Positions 1-11,851 are shown, counted from the first letter of the stretch. The stretch is 64,000 nucleotides of DNA from Kineosporiaceae bacterium SCSIO 59966 (GCA_020881835.1 CP052876.1:2108001-2172000), one strand, 5' to 3'. Translations and numbers: made by a program. The notes: a model not told the origin generated them from the letters alone.

Positions 1-1
1 C

Positions 2-2467
<2,466 letters not shown>

Positions 2468-2486
2468 CCCGCCGGCGCTACCCGGG

Positions 2487-4646
2487 TCAGGAGCTGGACA
2501 GGCCCCGGTTCATCACCTCGGCCAGCGACAGCGCCCGGGGCCGGCTGCGCAGGTCCTCGAGCAGGACGACGGACCCGGCCCCGTCGGCGAGCGGCATCCG
2601 CCAGTTCGGGTACTCCTCGTTGGTGCCCGGCTGGTTCTGGGTGCGCCGGTCGCCGACGGCGTCCGGCAGGGACACCCCGATCAGCCGGCTCGGGGTGAGG
2701 GTGAGGAACCGGTGCAGCGCCTCCACCCGCTCCCGCTCGATGGCGTCCTCGGGCAGCAGTCCGAGGCGGCGCAGCTGATCCATCACCGCCTCCCGGTCGG
2801 CGGTGTCGACGGCCAGCTCCTCCGCCACCGGCCGGGTGAGCAGCCCCAGGCGCTCGCGCAGCTCGATGTGCTCGCCGGCGAGGTAGCCGGCGGTCGGCGG
2901 CAGGTCGTGGGTGGTCACCGTGGCCAGGCACAGCTCACGCCACTGCCCCGGCTCCAGCGGGCGGCCCTCGGCGTCCTTCTCGAACCACAGGATCGACGTC
3001 CCCAGCACGCCGCGCTCGCGCAGGTAGTCCCGCACCCACGGCTCGACGGTGCCGAGGTCCTCGCCGACGACGAAGGCACCGGCGCGGTGGGCCTCCAGGG
3101 CGAGGATGCCGACGAGGGCCTCGTGGTCGTAGCGGACGTACGTGCCCGCCGCCGGGCCCTGACCGTCCGGCACCCACCACAGCCGGAACAGTCCGATGAT
3201 GTGGTCGACCCGGATGCCGCCGGCGTGCCGCAGCACGGTGCGCAGCATGTCCCGGTACGGGGCGTACCCGGCCTCGGCGAGCGCGTCCGGCCGCCACGGG
3301 GGCTGGCTCCAGTCCTGTCCCACCTGGTTGAAGGCGTCCGGCGGGGCGCCGACCGTGACGGCCTCGGCCAGGACGCCCTTGAGCGACCAGGCGTCGGCGC
3401 CCTCCGGGTGCACGCCGACGGCGAGGTCGTGGACGACGCCGAAGGCCATCCCGGCGCGCCGGGCCGTGCGCTGGGCCGCCTCCAGCTGGGAGTCCGCGAC
3501 CCACTGCAGCCACTTGTGGAACGTCGTCCGCTCGACGAGGTCGCTGCGCAGCCCGGCAAGCAGCTCCGAGTCCCGGTCGTGCGCCTCCGGCGGCCACGTG
3601 GACGCCGGCAGACCGAAGTGCTCGGCGAGCGCCGACCAGAACGCGAAGTCCTCCAGACCCTGCCCCTCCCGGGCGCAGAACGCCTCGAAGTCCGCCTGCC
3701 GGGCCGGACTGCGCCCGGCCCGGTACACGGTCTCCAGCGCGGTCCGCTTGGCGGCCCACACGGCGTCCCGGTCCAGGCCGCCGGGGTCGGTGTTCCGTGC
3801 CCGCAGCTCCTCGGCCTGCCACTCGACCAGTGCGCGGTCCGCCGAGGGCAGGTACGCGGTCTCCCGCACGTCCTCCACCCGGATGTAGACCGGGTTGACG
3901 AACCGGCGGGTGGTCGGCAGGTAGGGGCTCGGCTCCATCCGGCCGACCGGCTCGGCGGCGTGCAACGGGTTGACCAGGACGAAGTCCGCCCCGAGGTCGC
4001 GTCCCCCCCAGTCGGCGAGCTCGGCGAGGTCGGCGAGGTCGCCCAGCCCCCACGACAACGTGGAGCGCACCGAGTACAGCTGCGCCATCAGACCCCAGCG
4101 GCGGCGCTCTCGCAGCGCCTCCGGCAGCTCGAGCCGGTCGGGGGTGACGACCAGGGGGCACGTCGCCGTCCGGGTGGGCGACTCGGCCCGCAGAACGTGC
4201 CAGCCGAGCGGGAGGTCCGCGGGCACCTCGAAGGTCGCCTCGCCGACGAGGGCGCCGTCCACCGCGCGGGGGTCGACCCACCGGTCCTGCTGCTCGAGGT
4301 CACGACGGCGGCCGTCCTCGAGGACGACGTGCAACCGGGCCGGTTCGCCGTGCGGCACGTGCACCGGCACCCACGGGCGCCGTCCTTGCCGGACGACCAC
4401 CACCGGCGGCAGCGTCCGGCGCCAAGGCGCCAGCTCGACGTCCTCGAGGGCTGCCTCGACGGCCTGCTCGGTGGACGCGTCGACGTCCAGGGCGCGCAGG
4501 ACGGCGGTGATGGTCGAGGCGGGCACCGGGACGTGCTGGCCCCGCCAGTCCCAGAACTCGGTGGCCACCCCGTGGGCCCGGGCCAGCTCGACCAGCCGGG
4601 CCGAGGGGATGTCGCCGACCGCGGGGCCGCTCGGTGTGTCGCTCAC
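2487..4646 (-). CDS. malQ: 4-alpha-glucanotransferase (amylomaltase)
   Basis: GH77 enzyme of 719 residues that moves maltooligosaccharide units between glucans, acting in maltodextrin and glycogen turnover in the cytosol. Key GH77 blocks are present: GGIRVDHIIGLFRLWW carrying the nucleophile Asp (about residue 478), VVGEDLGTV with the acid/base Glu, and TTHDLPPTAGYL with the third carboxylate. The N-terminal 150 residues match the extra beta domain of actinobacterial MalQ. I chose the GTG at 4646 (protein begins VSDTPSGP) because the open frame further upstream runs into the divergent prolyl oligopeptidase gene and looks non-native. The spacing to that gene is about 70 bp. Confidence 0.95.
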   Translation of the reverse strand: MSDTPSGPAVGDIPSARLVELARAHGVATEFWDWRGQHVPVPASTITAVLRALDVDASTEQAVEAALEDVELAPWRRTLPPVVVVRQGRRPWVPVHVPHGEPARLHVVLEDGRRRDLEQQDRWVDPRAVDGALVGEATFEVPADLPLGWHVLRAESPTRTATCPLVVTPDRLELPEALRERRRWGLMAQLYSVRSTLSWGLGDLADLAELADWGGRDLGADFVLVNPLHAAEPVGRMEPSPYLPTTRRFVNPVYIRVEDVRETAYLPSADRALVEWQAEELRARNTDPGGLDRDAVWAAKRTALETVYRAGRSPARQADFEAFCAREGQGLEDFAFWSALAEHFGLPASTWPPEAHDRDSELLAGLRSDLVERTTFHKWLQWVADSQLEAAQRTARRAGMAFGVVHDLAVGVHPEGADAWSLKGVLAEAVTVGAPPDAFNQVGQDWSQPPWRPDALAEAGYAPYRDMLRTVLRHAGGIRVDHIIGLFRLWWVPDGQGPAAGTYVRYDHEALVGILALEAHRAGAFVVGEDLGTVEPWVRDYLRERGVLGTSILWFEKDAEGRPLEPGQWRELCLATVTTHDLPPTAGYLAGEHIELRERLGLLTRPVAEELAVDTADREAVMDQLRRLGLLPEDAIERERVEALHRFLTLTPSRLIGVSLPDAVGDRRTQNQPGTNEEYPNWRMPLADGAGSVVLLEDLRSRPRALSLAEVMNRGLSSS

Positions 4647-4702
4647 GCGCGGGGATCCTGCCAGACCGGGGCCGGTGACGCGGTGGCAGCGCCCCGCGTG
4701 GC

Positions 4703-4708
4703 TACCCT
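4703..4708 (+). promoter_or_regulatory. -10 hexamer TACCCT for the prolyl oligopeptidase gene
   Basis: TACCCT ends 8 nt before the ATG at 4717 and no Shine-Dalgarno sequence lies between, so a leaderless or near-leaderless transcript is likely. Confidence 0.45.
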
Positions 4709-4716
4709 CGGGCCCC

Positions 4717-6894
4717 ATGTCCGCTGCCGCGCCGTCCACCCGGCCCACCGGGTATCCCGTCGCCGAGCGGCTCGACCTCGTCGAGACGCTTCCGCGCACA
4801 GCCCCCACCCACCGGGTCGCCGACCCCTACCGGTGGCTGGAGGACCCGCAGGACCCGCGCACCGTCGCCTGGTCCGCAGCGCAGGACGAGCTGTTCGCCG
4901 AGCACCGCGCCCGGTGGCCGGGCCGCGACCGGGTCGCGGCCCGCGTCCGCGAGCTGCTCGGCGCCGGCAGCATCGGGCCGCCGGTGTGGCGGGGCCAGCG
5001 CCGGTTCGTCATGCGCCGCCGCGGAGACCAGGAGCACGGCGTCCTGCTGGTCGTGGAGCCGGACGGCGCGGGGGGCGAGCGCGAGCGGGTGCTCGTCGAC
5101 CCGATGGCGGTCGACCCGTCCGGCGCCACCACCCTCGACGCGTGGCAGCCGAGCAAGGAGGGCGACCGGCTCGCCTACCAGCTGTCGGCGGGGGGCACGG
5201 AGGAGAGCGTGCTGCACGTCCTCGACGTCGCGACCGGCGAGCTGCTCGACGGTCCCGTCGACCGGGCCCGGTACTCCCCGGTGGCATGGCTGCCGGGTGG
5301 GGAACGGTTCTACTACGTCCGCCGGGTGGACCCCGACCTGGTGCCCCCGGAGGAGCGGCAGTACCACCGCCGGGTGTGGCTGCACACCGTCGGGACCGAC
5401 CCCGCCCAGGACGTCGAGGTGTTCGGCGCGGGGCGCCCGATGACCTCCTACTACGGGGTGAGCGTCTCCCTCGACGGCCGCTGGCTTGTCGTCAGCGCCT
5501 CCGAGGGCACCGCCCCGCGCACCGACGTCTGGCTGGCCGACCTCACGGCGACCGGAGCGGAGCGGCCTGCGCTCGTCGAGGTCGCCGTCGGCCTGGACGC
5601 CCAGACCTCGGCGCACGTCGGACGCGACGGCCGGCTGTACGTCGCCACCGACCTGGACGCCCCGCGAGGCCGGCTGGCCGTCGCCGACCCCACCCGCCCC
5701 GGCCGGGACGGCTGGCGGGACCTGCTGCCCGAGCGCGCGGACGCCGTCCTGGAGGACTACGCGGTGCTCGACGGCCCGGAGCTCGGCGACGCCCCGCTGC
5801 TCGTCGCCGCGTGGACCCGGCACGCCGTCTCGGAGCTGACCGTGCACGACCTGGCGACCGGTGAGCGGCGCGGCGAGATCCCGCTGCCGGGACTGGGCAC
5901 CGTCGGCGGGCTGCTCTCGCGGCCCGAGGGAGGCCACGAGCTGTGGTTCACCTGGACCGACCACACGACGCTCCCGCACGTGCACCGCTGGGACGCCCGC
6001 ACCGGCGAGGTGTCGCTGTGGGCGGCCCCGCCCGGCGAGGTCAGCGACGTCCCGACGACGGTGTCCCAGCAGGTCGAGGTGACCAGCGCGGACGGCACGA
6101 CGGTGCGGATGTTCGTCATCGCCCGAGCAGACCTCCTCGACGACGACGGCCGGCCGCGCCGGCCGGCGCCGGCGATCCTGTACGGCTACGGAGGCTTCGG
6201 CGTCTCCCTCACGCCGGGGTACTCCGCGACCGCACTGGCCTGGGTGGAGGCGGGCGGTGTGTACGCCGTGGCGAACCTGCGGGGCGGCGCCGAGGAGGGC
6301 GAGGACTGGCACCGCGACGGGATGATGGCGGCCAAGCAGCACACCTTCGACGACTTCCACGCCTGCGCCGACGCTCTCGTCGCCGGCGGCTGGACGACGC
6401 CCCGTCAGCTCGCCGTCTCCGGCGGCTCCAACGGCGGTCTGCTCGTCGGCGCCGCGCTCACCCAGCGGCCGGACGCCTACGCGGCCGTGCTGTGCGCCGC
6501 CCCGCTGCTGGACATGGTGCGCTACCAGCTGCACGGCCTGGGAGTCACCTGGAGCGAGGAGTACGGGGACGCCGAGGACCCCGAGCAGCTCGGGTGGCTG
6601 CTCGGGTACTCCCCCTACCACCACGTCCGCGACGGGGTGCGCTACCCGGCGACGCTGTTCACCGTGTTCGACGGCGACACCCGGGTGGACCCGCTGCACG
6701 CCCGCAAGCTCGCGGCCGCGCTCCAGCACGCCACCAGCGCCCCGGTGGACGAGGCGCCGGTGCTGGTCCGCCGGGAGAAGGACGTCGGACACGGCGCCCG
6801 GGCGGTGTCGCGCACCGTCGACCTCGTCGCCGACACCCTCGCCTTCGCGGCGTTCCACACCGGCTTGGACCTCGGCGGCCCGGCAGCCGGTTAG
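4717..6894 (+). CDS. Prolyl oligopeptidase (S9A)
   Basis: Serine peptidase of 725 residues cleaving short peptides after proline. The N-terminal beta-propeller region (about 80-430) is followed by the alpha/beta-hydrolase domain. The catalytic Ser lies in SGGSNGG (about residue 570), the Asp in DGDTRVD (about 652) and the His in DVGHGAR (about 691). Length matches the family (about 700). There is no signal peptide, so it is probably cytosolic. The ATG at 4717 is the first start that gives the usual N-terminus, with HRVADPYRWLED, a hallmark of S9A enzymes, about 30 residues in. Its stop codon TAG forms the first bases of the TAGGGT element of the next gene. The alternative name protease II is less likely given the Pro-oligopeptidase signatures. 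Confidence 0.93.
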   Translation: MSAAAPSTRPTGYPVAERLDLVETLPRTAPTHRVADPYRWLEDPQDPRTVAWSAAQDELFAEHRARWPGRDRVAARVRELLGAGSIGPPVWRGQRRFVMRRRGDQEHGVLLVVEPDGAGGERERVLVDPMAVDPSGATTLDAWQPSKEGDRLAYQLSAGGTEESVLHVLDVATGELLDGPVDRARYSPVAWLPGGERFYYVRRVDPDLVPPEERQYHRRVWLHTVGTDPAQDVEVFGAGRPMTSYYGVSVSLDGRWLVVSASEGTAPRTDVWLADLTATGAERPALVEVAVGLDAQTSAHVGRDGRLYVATDLDAPRGRLAVADPTRPGRDGWRDLLPERADAVLEDYAVLDGPELGDAPLLVAAWTRHAVSELTVHDLATGERRGEIPLPGLGTVGGLLSRPEGGHELWFTWTDHTTLPHVHRWDARTGEVSLWAAPPGEVSDVPTTVSQQVEVTSADGTTVRMFVIARADLLDDDGRPRRPAPAILYGYGGFGVSLTPGYSATALAWVEAGGVYAVANLRGGAEEGEDWHRDGMMAAKQHTFDDFHACADALVAGGWTTPRQLAVSGGSNGGLLVGAALTQRPDAYAAVLCAAPLLDMVRYQLHGLGVTWSEEYGDAEDPEQLGWLLGYSPYHHVRDGVRYPATLFTVFDGDTRVDPLHARKLAAALQHATSAPVDEAPVLVRREKDVGHGARAVSRTVDLVADTLAFAAFHTGLDLGGPAAG

Positions 6895-6906
6895 GGTCGA
6901 GGACCG

Positions 6907-8127
6907 ATGCACTCCTCGTTCACGCCTGCCCTGGCGGCGTCGGCCCCGCCCGCGACCGGGCCGAGCGTCCCGCCGAGCGTCCCGCCGACCGCCGAGCCGT
7001 CGCCCACGCCGACCGAGACCGGCGGGCTGCTCGAACGAGTCGACCCGGAGAGCACCCCCTGCCGGGTCGAGGACGGGTCGTTCTGCGGCGTCCTGTACGA
7101 CTGGACGGGCAACCAGGACCTGTCCCGCTGGGTGTCGGGCATCCTCGGCACGCTGGCGAGCATCCTGCTCATCGTCCTGGTCGGGCTGGTGCTGCGCTGG
7201 CTGCTGCACCGGGGCATCACCCGGCTCACGGACCGGATCGTGGAGGGGGCGACGGCACCCGGCGGCGCGCCGCAGCGGGGTCGGTCCGGCCGGCGGAGCT
7301 CGGCGACGGCGCTGCTGGAGTCCCCACTGACCGGCGAGCGCCGGGTGCAGCGGGCCCAGACGATCGGGTCGGTGCTCAAGAGCATCAGCACCGGCGTGGT
7401 CGGAGTCGTCGTCGTGCTCATGGTGCTCTCCGAGCTGAGCATCAACGTCGGTCCGCTGATCGCCGGCGCCGGCATCGTCGGGGTCGCCCTGGGGTTCGGC
7501 TCCCAGACCCTCGTCAAGGACTTCCTCTCCGGCATGTTCATGATCGTCGAGGACCAGTACGGCGTCGGCGACGTCGTCGACGTCGGTGAGGCCAACGGCA
7601 CCGTCGAGGCCGTCGGCCTTCGGGTGACCCGCCTGCGGGACGTCTCCGGCACGGTCTGGTACGTGCCCAACGGGGAGATCCTGCGGGTCGGCAACATGTC
7701 CCAGGGCTGGGCCCGCGCCGTCCTCGACGTCGCCGTGGCCTACGGCGAGGACGTGGGTCGGGTGCAGGACCTGCTGCGCCAGGTCGGTGCCGAGCTCGCC
7801 GCGGACGCCGACTGGGGACCGCTCGTGCTGGAGGAGCCGGAGGTCTGGGGCGTCGAGGCGCTGGCCGCCGACTCCGTCGTGGTACGGCTCGTCGTCAAGA
7901 CGGCGCCGCTGCAGCAGTGGGGGGTCGCCCGGGAGCTACGCCGCCGGATCAAGGCCCGTTTCGACCGGGAGGGGATCGAGATCCCGTTCCCGCAGCGGAC
8001 CGTCTGGATGCGGACGCAGGACGACGGACGGCGTGGCGGCAGCGAGCAGGAGCGCCACGAGCAGCCCCCTGGCGGGGAGTCCAAGGTCGCCCAGGAGATC
8101 GAGCCCCGCAACGACTCCGGCCTCTGA
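6907..8127 (+). CDS. Mechanosensitive ion channel, MscS family
   Basis: Small-conductance mechanosensitive channel of 406 residues in the cytoplasmic membrane that releases solutes on hypo-osmotic shock. A Pro/Ser-rich N-terminus (about 1-60) precedes one transmembrane helix (about 77-100). A second helix plus the pore-lining helix follow (about 155-200, glycine/alanine-rich, ending in GVALGFGSQTLVKDFLSG). Next comes the conserved MscS beta domain (VGDVVDVGEANGTVEAVGLR and YVPNGEI) and the alpha/beta C-terminus. The last 40 residues are hydrophilic and poorly conserved. GAGGA at 6899-6903 or the TAGGGT at 6892 could drive expression; the ATG at 6907 is the only good start. Confidence 0.93.
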   Translation: MHSSFTPALAASAPPATGPSVPPSVPPTAEPSPTPTETGGLLERVDPESTPCRVEDGSFCGVLYDWTGNQDLSRWVSGILGTLASILLIVLVGLVLRWLLHRGITRLTDRIVEGATAPGGAPQRGRSGRRSSATALLESPLTGERRVQRAQTIGSVLKSISTGVVGVVVVLMVLSELSINVGPLIAGAGIVGVALGFGSQTLVKDFLSGMFMIVEDQYGVGDVVDVGEANGTVEAVGLRVTRLRDVSGTVWYVPNGEILRVGNMSQGWARAVLDVAVAYGEDVGRVQDLLRQVGAELAADADWGPLVLEEPEVWGVEALAADSVVVRLVVKTAPLQQWGVARELRRRIKARFDREGIEIPFPQRTVWMRTQDDGRRGGSEQERHEQPPGGESKVAQEIEPRNDSGL

Positions 8128-8162
8128 CATCCCTCTCCCCCCGCCCACTCCTCGACCCCGTC

Positions 8163-8305
8163 CGTGATCATGCAATCCCGCCACCCCGACCCCCTTTGCC
8201 GCAGAATGCTGGATCCGTCACACCTTTGCCGGCGTGTTGCGCCACCAACCCAGCATTCTGCGAACGGAGGGACGGTGGTGCGGGTGGCGGGATTGCATGA
8301 TCACG
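8163..8305. repeat. Nested palindromic intergenic repeat, locus 1
   Basis: A 143-bp element in the 258-bp gap between the MscS and haemoglobin genes. The outer arms are 24-bp perfect inverted repeats (8163-8186 and 8282-8305) containing TGATCATGCAATCCC. The inner arms are 13-bp perfect inverted repeats around GCAGAATGCTGG (8200-8212 and 8250-8262). Between the inner arms, 8228-8260 matches 14877-14909 of locus 2 with a single mismatch. Right of the element, TGACTGATCACGGAGGGG (8317-8334) resembles the 23-bp tandem repeats at 15059-15140. It has no coding capacity. Confidence 0.9.
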
Positions 8306-8385
8306 ACGGGGGGGTCTTGACTGATCACGGAGGGGACGTGGGTGGGGGCTGTGACGAGGGTGCGGCGAGGGCGGACAATGAGGCC

Positions 8386-8880
8386 GTGACTCACCCCACC
8401 CACCGGCCCACCGACGCCGCCCGACCCGAGGAGGCCACCGACCGGCCCAGTGACGCCGTCCGGCCCGAGGAGCCTGCTCACCGGCCCCAGGACCCTGCCC
8501 CCCGGCAGCAGACGTTCTACGAGGCGGTCGGCGGGCACGAGACGTTCGTCCGGCTCGTCGACCGGTTCTACCAGGGCGTGGCCGCCGACCCGGTGCTGCG
8601 GGCGATGTATCCCGAGGAGGACCTCGCGCCGGCCGCCGAACGACTGCGCATGTTCCTCGAGCAGTACTGGGGCGGGCCGACGACGTACAGCGAACGACGC
8701 GGGCACCCGCGGCTGCGGATGCGGCACGCGCCGTTCGTCGTCGACGCCGACGCACGGGACCGATGGCTACGGCACATGCGCGTCGCCGTTGACGAGCTCG
8801 GACTCCCCCCGCTGTACGAGTCGATGCTGTGGGACTACCTGGAGCGCGCGGCCCACAGCATGGTCAACCGGCTCGGCTGA
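8386..8880 (+). CDS. Group II truncated haemoglobin (TrHbO/GlbO-like)
   Basis: A 164-residue 2/2 haemoglobin that binds O2 or other ligands at haem, probably in oxygen handling or oxidative defence. The globin core starts at about residue 45 ([20 protein letters not shown]). It includes the B10/E7/CD1 region with [23 protein letters not shown], the proximal His in MRHAPFVVD, and the C-terminal W in [18 protein letters not shown]; this pattern is typical of actinobacterial GlbO. The first about 45 residues are a low-complexity tail made of degenerate copies of (H/D)RP-x-D-A-x-RPEE and are unusual for the family, although a start closer to the globin core is not available as ATG or GTG. The GTG at 8386 lies shortly after the end of repeat locus 1. 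Confidence 0.9.
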   Translation: MTHPTHRPTDAARPEEATDRPSDAVRPEEPAHRPQDPAPRQQTFYEAVGGHETFVRLVDRFYQGVAADPVLRAMYPEEDLAPAAERLRMFLEQYWGGPTTYSERRGHPRLRMRHAPFVVDADARDRWLRHMRVAVDELGLPPLYESMLWDYLERAAHSMVNRLG

Positions 8881-8930
8881 AAGCCCTTCCACGAAGCGCA
8901 AGGAGTTGCGAGCACCCCGGGGCCGCTGCC

Positions 8931-8936
8931 TAGGCT
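8931..8936 (+). promoter_or_regulatory. -10 hexamer TAGGCT for the GH13 gene
   Basis: TAGGCT ends 7 nt before the GTG at 8944, which favours that codon over the GTG at 8938 (only 1 nt downstream of the hexamer) as the leaderless start. Confidence 0.5.
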
Positions 8937-8943
8937 CGTGGCC

Positions 8944-10599
8944 GTGACTCCCGAGCCGCGCCAGTGGTGGCGCTCCGCCGTCATCTACCAGATCTACCCC
9001 CGCTCCTTCGCCGACGCCGACGGGGACGGCGTCGGGGACCTGCCAGGGATCACGAGCCGGCTCGGTCACCTCGCCGAGCTGGGCGTGGACGCCGTGTGGC
9101 TGAGCCCGTTCTACGTCTCCCCCCAGGCGGACGCCGGCTACGACGTGGCCGACTACCGCGACGTCGACCCGGTGTTCGGCGAGCTCTCCGACGCCGACGC
9201 CCTCCTGGCCCGCGCCCACGAGCTGGGGATCCGCGTCATCGTCGACCTGGTGCCCAACCACACCTCGGACGAGCACCCGTGGTTCCGCGCCGCGCTGGCA
9301 GCCGGACCGGGCAGCCCCGAGCGGGCTCGGTACATCTTCCGGGACGGGCGCGGACCGGACGGCGCCCTGCCGCCGAACGACTGGCGGTCGGTGTTCGGCG
9401 GCGACGCGTGGACCCGGGTGATCGAGACCGACGGCCGACCCGGCCAGTGGTACCTGCACCTGTTCGACACCAAGCAGCCGGACCTGGACTGGACGTGCGG
9501 CGACGTGTGGGCCGAGATGGAGGACGTGCTGCGGTTCTGGCTGGACCGCGGCGTCGACGGCTTCCGGGTGGACGTCGCGCACGGACTGGTCAAGGCCCCG
9601 GGCCTGCCGGACTGGGACCACGACCAGGAGATGATCGAGGGCGCGAACGCCGACGGCGAGCGTCCGCCGATGTGGGACCAGGACGGCGTCCACGACGTCT
9701 ACCGCTCCTGGCGCAAGGTCCTCGACGGGTACGACGGCGACCGGATGCTCGTCGCCGAGGCCTGGGTGGCTCCAGCGGACCGACTGGCGCGCTACGTCCG
9801 GCCCGACGAGATGCACCAGGCCTTCAACTTCGACTTCCTCGTCGCCCCGTGGCGCGCGGCGGACCTGCGCCGGGTGGTGACGGACTCCCTCGCCGAGATG
9901 GGGTCCGTCGGTGCCCCGACGACGTGGGTGCTGAGCAACCACGACGTCGTCCGGCACGCCTCCCGCCTCGGCCTGCCGGTCGGGACGCCGCGCCCGCACG
10001 GGATCGCCGCGCAGGACCCTCAGCCGGACGCCGAGCTCGGCCTGCGCCGGGCCCGCGCCGCCACCCTGCTCATGCTCGCCCTGCCCGGGTCGGCGTACCT
10101 GTACCAGGGTGAGGAGCTCGGGCTGCCCGACCACACGACGATGCCGCACGACGTCCGCCAGGACCCGGCCTTCCACCGCACCGGCGGCGAGGAGATCGGT
10201 CGCGACGGCTGCCGGGTGCCGCTTCCGTGGCAGCACGACGCACCGGCCTACGGCTTCTCCCCGACCGGCCGCAGCTGGCTGCCGCAGCCGCCGGAGTTCG
10301 CCGGCTACGCGCTGGACCGCCAGCGCGGCGTGCCGGGGTCGACGTACGAGATGTACCGCGCCGCGCTTCGGCTGCGCCGCGACCTCGGCCTCGGTACCGG
10401 TGACCTGACCTGGACCGAGGCCGGTCCGGACGTCGTGGCCTTCGCCAACGGCCCCGCGCTCGTCATGACGAACCTCGGCGAGGAGCCGGTGTCGCTGCCG
10501 GCAGGTGCGGAGGTGCTGCTCGTCTCCGGAGACCTGGTCGCCGGCCCGGACGGCCGGCCCGCGGTGCCGACCGACGTCACCGCCTGGGTACGCGCCTGA
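8944..10599 (+). CDS. Alpha-glucosidase, GH13 family
   Basis: Cytosolic GH13 glycosidase of about 551 residues releasing glucose from alpha-1,4 or alpha-1,6 oligosaccharides. The TIM-barrel motifs are clear: DAVWLSPFY, DLVPNHTSDEHPWF, the nucleophile Asp in GFRVDVAHG (about residue 209), the acid/base Glu in VAEAWV (about 270) and the transition-state stabiliser in LSNHDVVRH (about 333). Length and the N-terminal WWRSAVIYQIYPRSF block match the oligo-1,6-glucosidase/alpha-glucosidase subgroup. Exact linkage preference cannot be read. It stands alone on the plus strand, convergent with the DinB-like gene 18 bp away. It may work with MalQ, 4 kb upstream. Confidence 0.93.
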   Translation: MTPEPRQWWRSAVIYQIYPRSFADADGDGVGDLPGITSRLGHLAELGVDAVWLSPFYVSPQADAGYDVADYRDVDPVFGELSDADALLARAHELGIRVIVDLVPNHTSDEHPWFRAALAAGPGSPERARYIFRDGRGPDGALPPNDWRSVFGGDAWTRVIETDGRPGQWYLHLFDTKQPDLDWTCGDVWAEMEDVLRFWLDRGVDGFRVDVAHGLVKAPGLPDWDHDQEMIEGANADGERPPMWDQDGVHDVYRSWRKVLDGYDGDRMLVAEAWVAPADRLARYVRPDEMHQAFNFDFLVAPWRAADLRRVVTDSLAEMGSVGAPTTWVLSNHDVVRHASRLGLPVGTPRPHGIAAQDPQPDAELGLRRARAATLLMLALPGSAYLYQGEELGLPDHTTMPHDVRQDPAFHRTGGEEIGRDGCRVPLPWQHDAPAYGFSPTGRSWLPQPPEFAGYALDRQRGVPGSTYEMYRAALRLRRDLGLGTGDLTWTEAGPDVVAFANGPALVMTNLGEEPVSLPAGAEVLLVSGDLVAGPDGRPAVPTDVTAWVRA

Positions 10600-10617
10600 C
10601 GCCCCGCGACAGCCGCC

Positions 10618-11139
10618 TCACTCCCGGCGCCGCCGCAGCAGGTGACCGCGCAGGAACGCGGCCTGGCCGGCGTGCTCGAGGTCGTCGTCCACGACGCTGA
10701 CCAGCCGGACGCCGAGGGTGACCGGCGGGTCCCAGGAGGTGTCGACCACCCGGTCGAGGTCGGCGTCGCTGAGCCCACTGAGGTAGCGCACGCTCGCCGC
10801 GTGGACCGCCTCGTGGTAGCCGGCGAGGAGGTCCGGGTCGCTCACCCGGACGACGGCCACCTGCTCGGGAGTGTGCCCGTAGCCGATGTCGGCGGGGTCG
10901 AGCGGCAGCTCGAAGCGCCCGGCCCAGCCCTGCGCCGTCCACACCTGCTCGGTGCCGGCGACCGCGGCGACGTGGTCGTCCTGGACGCGGGTGAGGTGCC
11001 AGACCAGCCAGCCGACCGTGTTCGCCTCGGGGTCGATCCGGACGGCGAGCTCGTCGGGCGTCAGGTCCGCGAGCGTAGCGAGGGTGCGCTCGCGCACCCG
11101 GCCGAAAAGGTCGACGAGAAGGTCCGCTGTGGTGGCCAC
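10618..11139 (-). CDS. DinB-like / DUF664 family protein
   Basis: A 173-residue four-helix-bundle protein of the DinB/mycothiol-dependent enzyme superfamily. Metal-ligand histidines typical of the fold are present: H in VGWLVWHLTRVQDDH (about residue 45) and the pair near the C-terminus in DDLEHAGQAAFLRGH. Members act as thiol-dependent S-transferases or isomerases using mycothiol or bacillithiol; many have no known substrate. The GTG at 11139 (VATTADLLVDLF) is chosen because the family starts this close to the first helix. It is the last gene of a run with the conserved unknown and the thioesterase; a 40-bp gap separates it from the former. Confidence 0.8.
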   Translation of the reverse strand: MATTADLLVDLFGRVRERTLATLADLTPDELAVRIDPEANTVGWLVWHLTRVQDDHVAAVAGTEQVWTAQGWAGRFELPLDPADIGYGHTPEQVAVVRVSDPDLLAGYHEAVHAASVRYLSGLSDADLDRVVDTSWDPPVTLGVRLVSVVDDDLEHAGQAAFLRGHLLRRRRE

Positions 11140-11179
11140 CGCCCTAGCCTGCCGCACTGGCCCGCTGAGGCGAAAGGAC

Positions 11180-11851
11180 TCAGGTCCCGAGCGGCCGGCG
11201 GGTCAGCACGTGCCCGGCGCTGGTGCTCAGCCGCCGCCAGGGCCCGGCGGCGCGGACGGCGACCGGCTCGCCGGTGAGGAAGCCCAGGGACTCGGCGGCG
11301 AAGGCCGCACCGGCCGGCACATCGGCGCCGGCAGGCAGCGCGACCAGGGTGATCGGCCGCGACCACACCCGCGCCCGCAGCCGGCTCACCGCGGGCGCGC
11401 CGGCGACGTCCGGGGCACCGGCCGCCACCTCGGCGACTCCCTGGCGGGCGACCTCGCGCACGGCGGCGGCCGGCACGTCGGCCACCGGGGCCCACCCGCC
11501 GCGGGGCGGCGCCACACCGGCCCACGCGACCCCGGACAGCTGGGTCGGGGGCACGGCGAGGACGGGTGCGGCGGCCTCCCGCGCGAGTCGGTCGGTCAGA
11601 GCCGCGAGCTCGACGACGACGTCCAGCTCGCGAGGCTCGGACAGGGCGAAGACCCGAAGTCCGAGGACGTCGACGCCGCCGCCTCCGTGCACGGGGGACA
11701 CGTAGACGGCGAGGACGTCGCCGTCGGCGCGCAGCCGGGCCGCGCCGTCCGGGTCGACGAACTTGGCCCGTCCGAGGAAGGTCTCCAGGTCGCGCCAGGA
11801 CTCCTCGTCCACCAGGGGCAGCGTCCCGGGGCGGTCGTGCTCGTCGGTCAC
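11180..11851 (-). CDS. Conserved actinobacterial protein of unknown function
   Basis: A 223-residue soluble protein that I recognise only as widely conserved in high-GC actinobacteria. No catalytic motif, signal peptide or membrane segment is evident. The N-terminal half (DEESWRDLETFLGRAKFVD, then two beta-rich stretches) and the C-terminal half (AAESLGFLTGEPVAVRAAGPWRRLST) look like two small alpha/beta domains joined by a Pro-rich linker near residue 110. The GTG start at 11851 overlaps the thioesterase stop by 4 bp, so the two are translationally coupled. No function is proposed. Confidence 0.75.
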   Translation of the reverse strand: MTDEHDRPGTLPLVDEESWRDLETFLGRAKFVDPDGAARLRADGDVLAVYVSPVHGGGGVDVLGLRVFALSEPRELDVVVELAALTDRLAREAAAPVLAVPPTQLSGVAWAGVAPPRGGWAPVADVPAAAVREVARQGVAEVAAGAPDVAGAPAVSRLRARVWSRPITLVALPAGADVPAGAAFAAESLGFLTGEPVAVRAAGPWRRLSTSAGHVLTRRPLGT

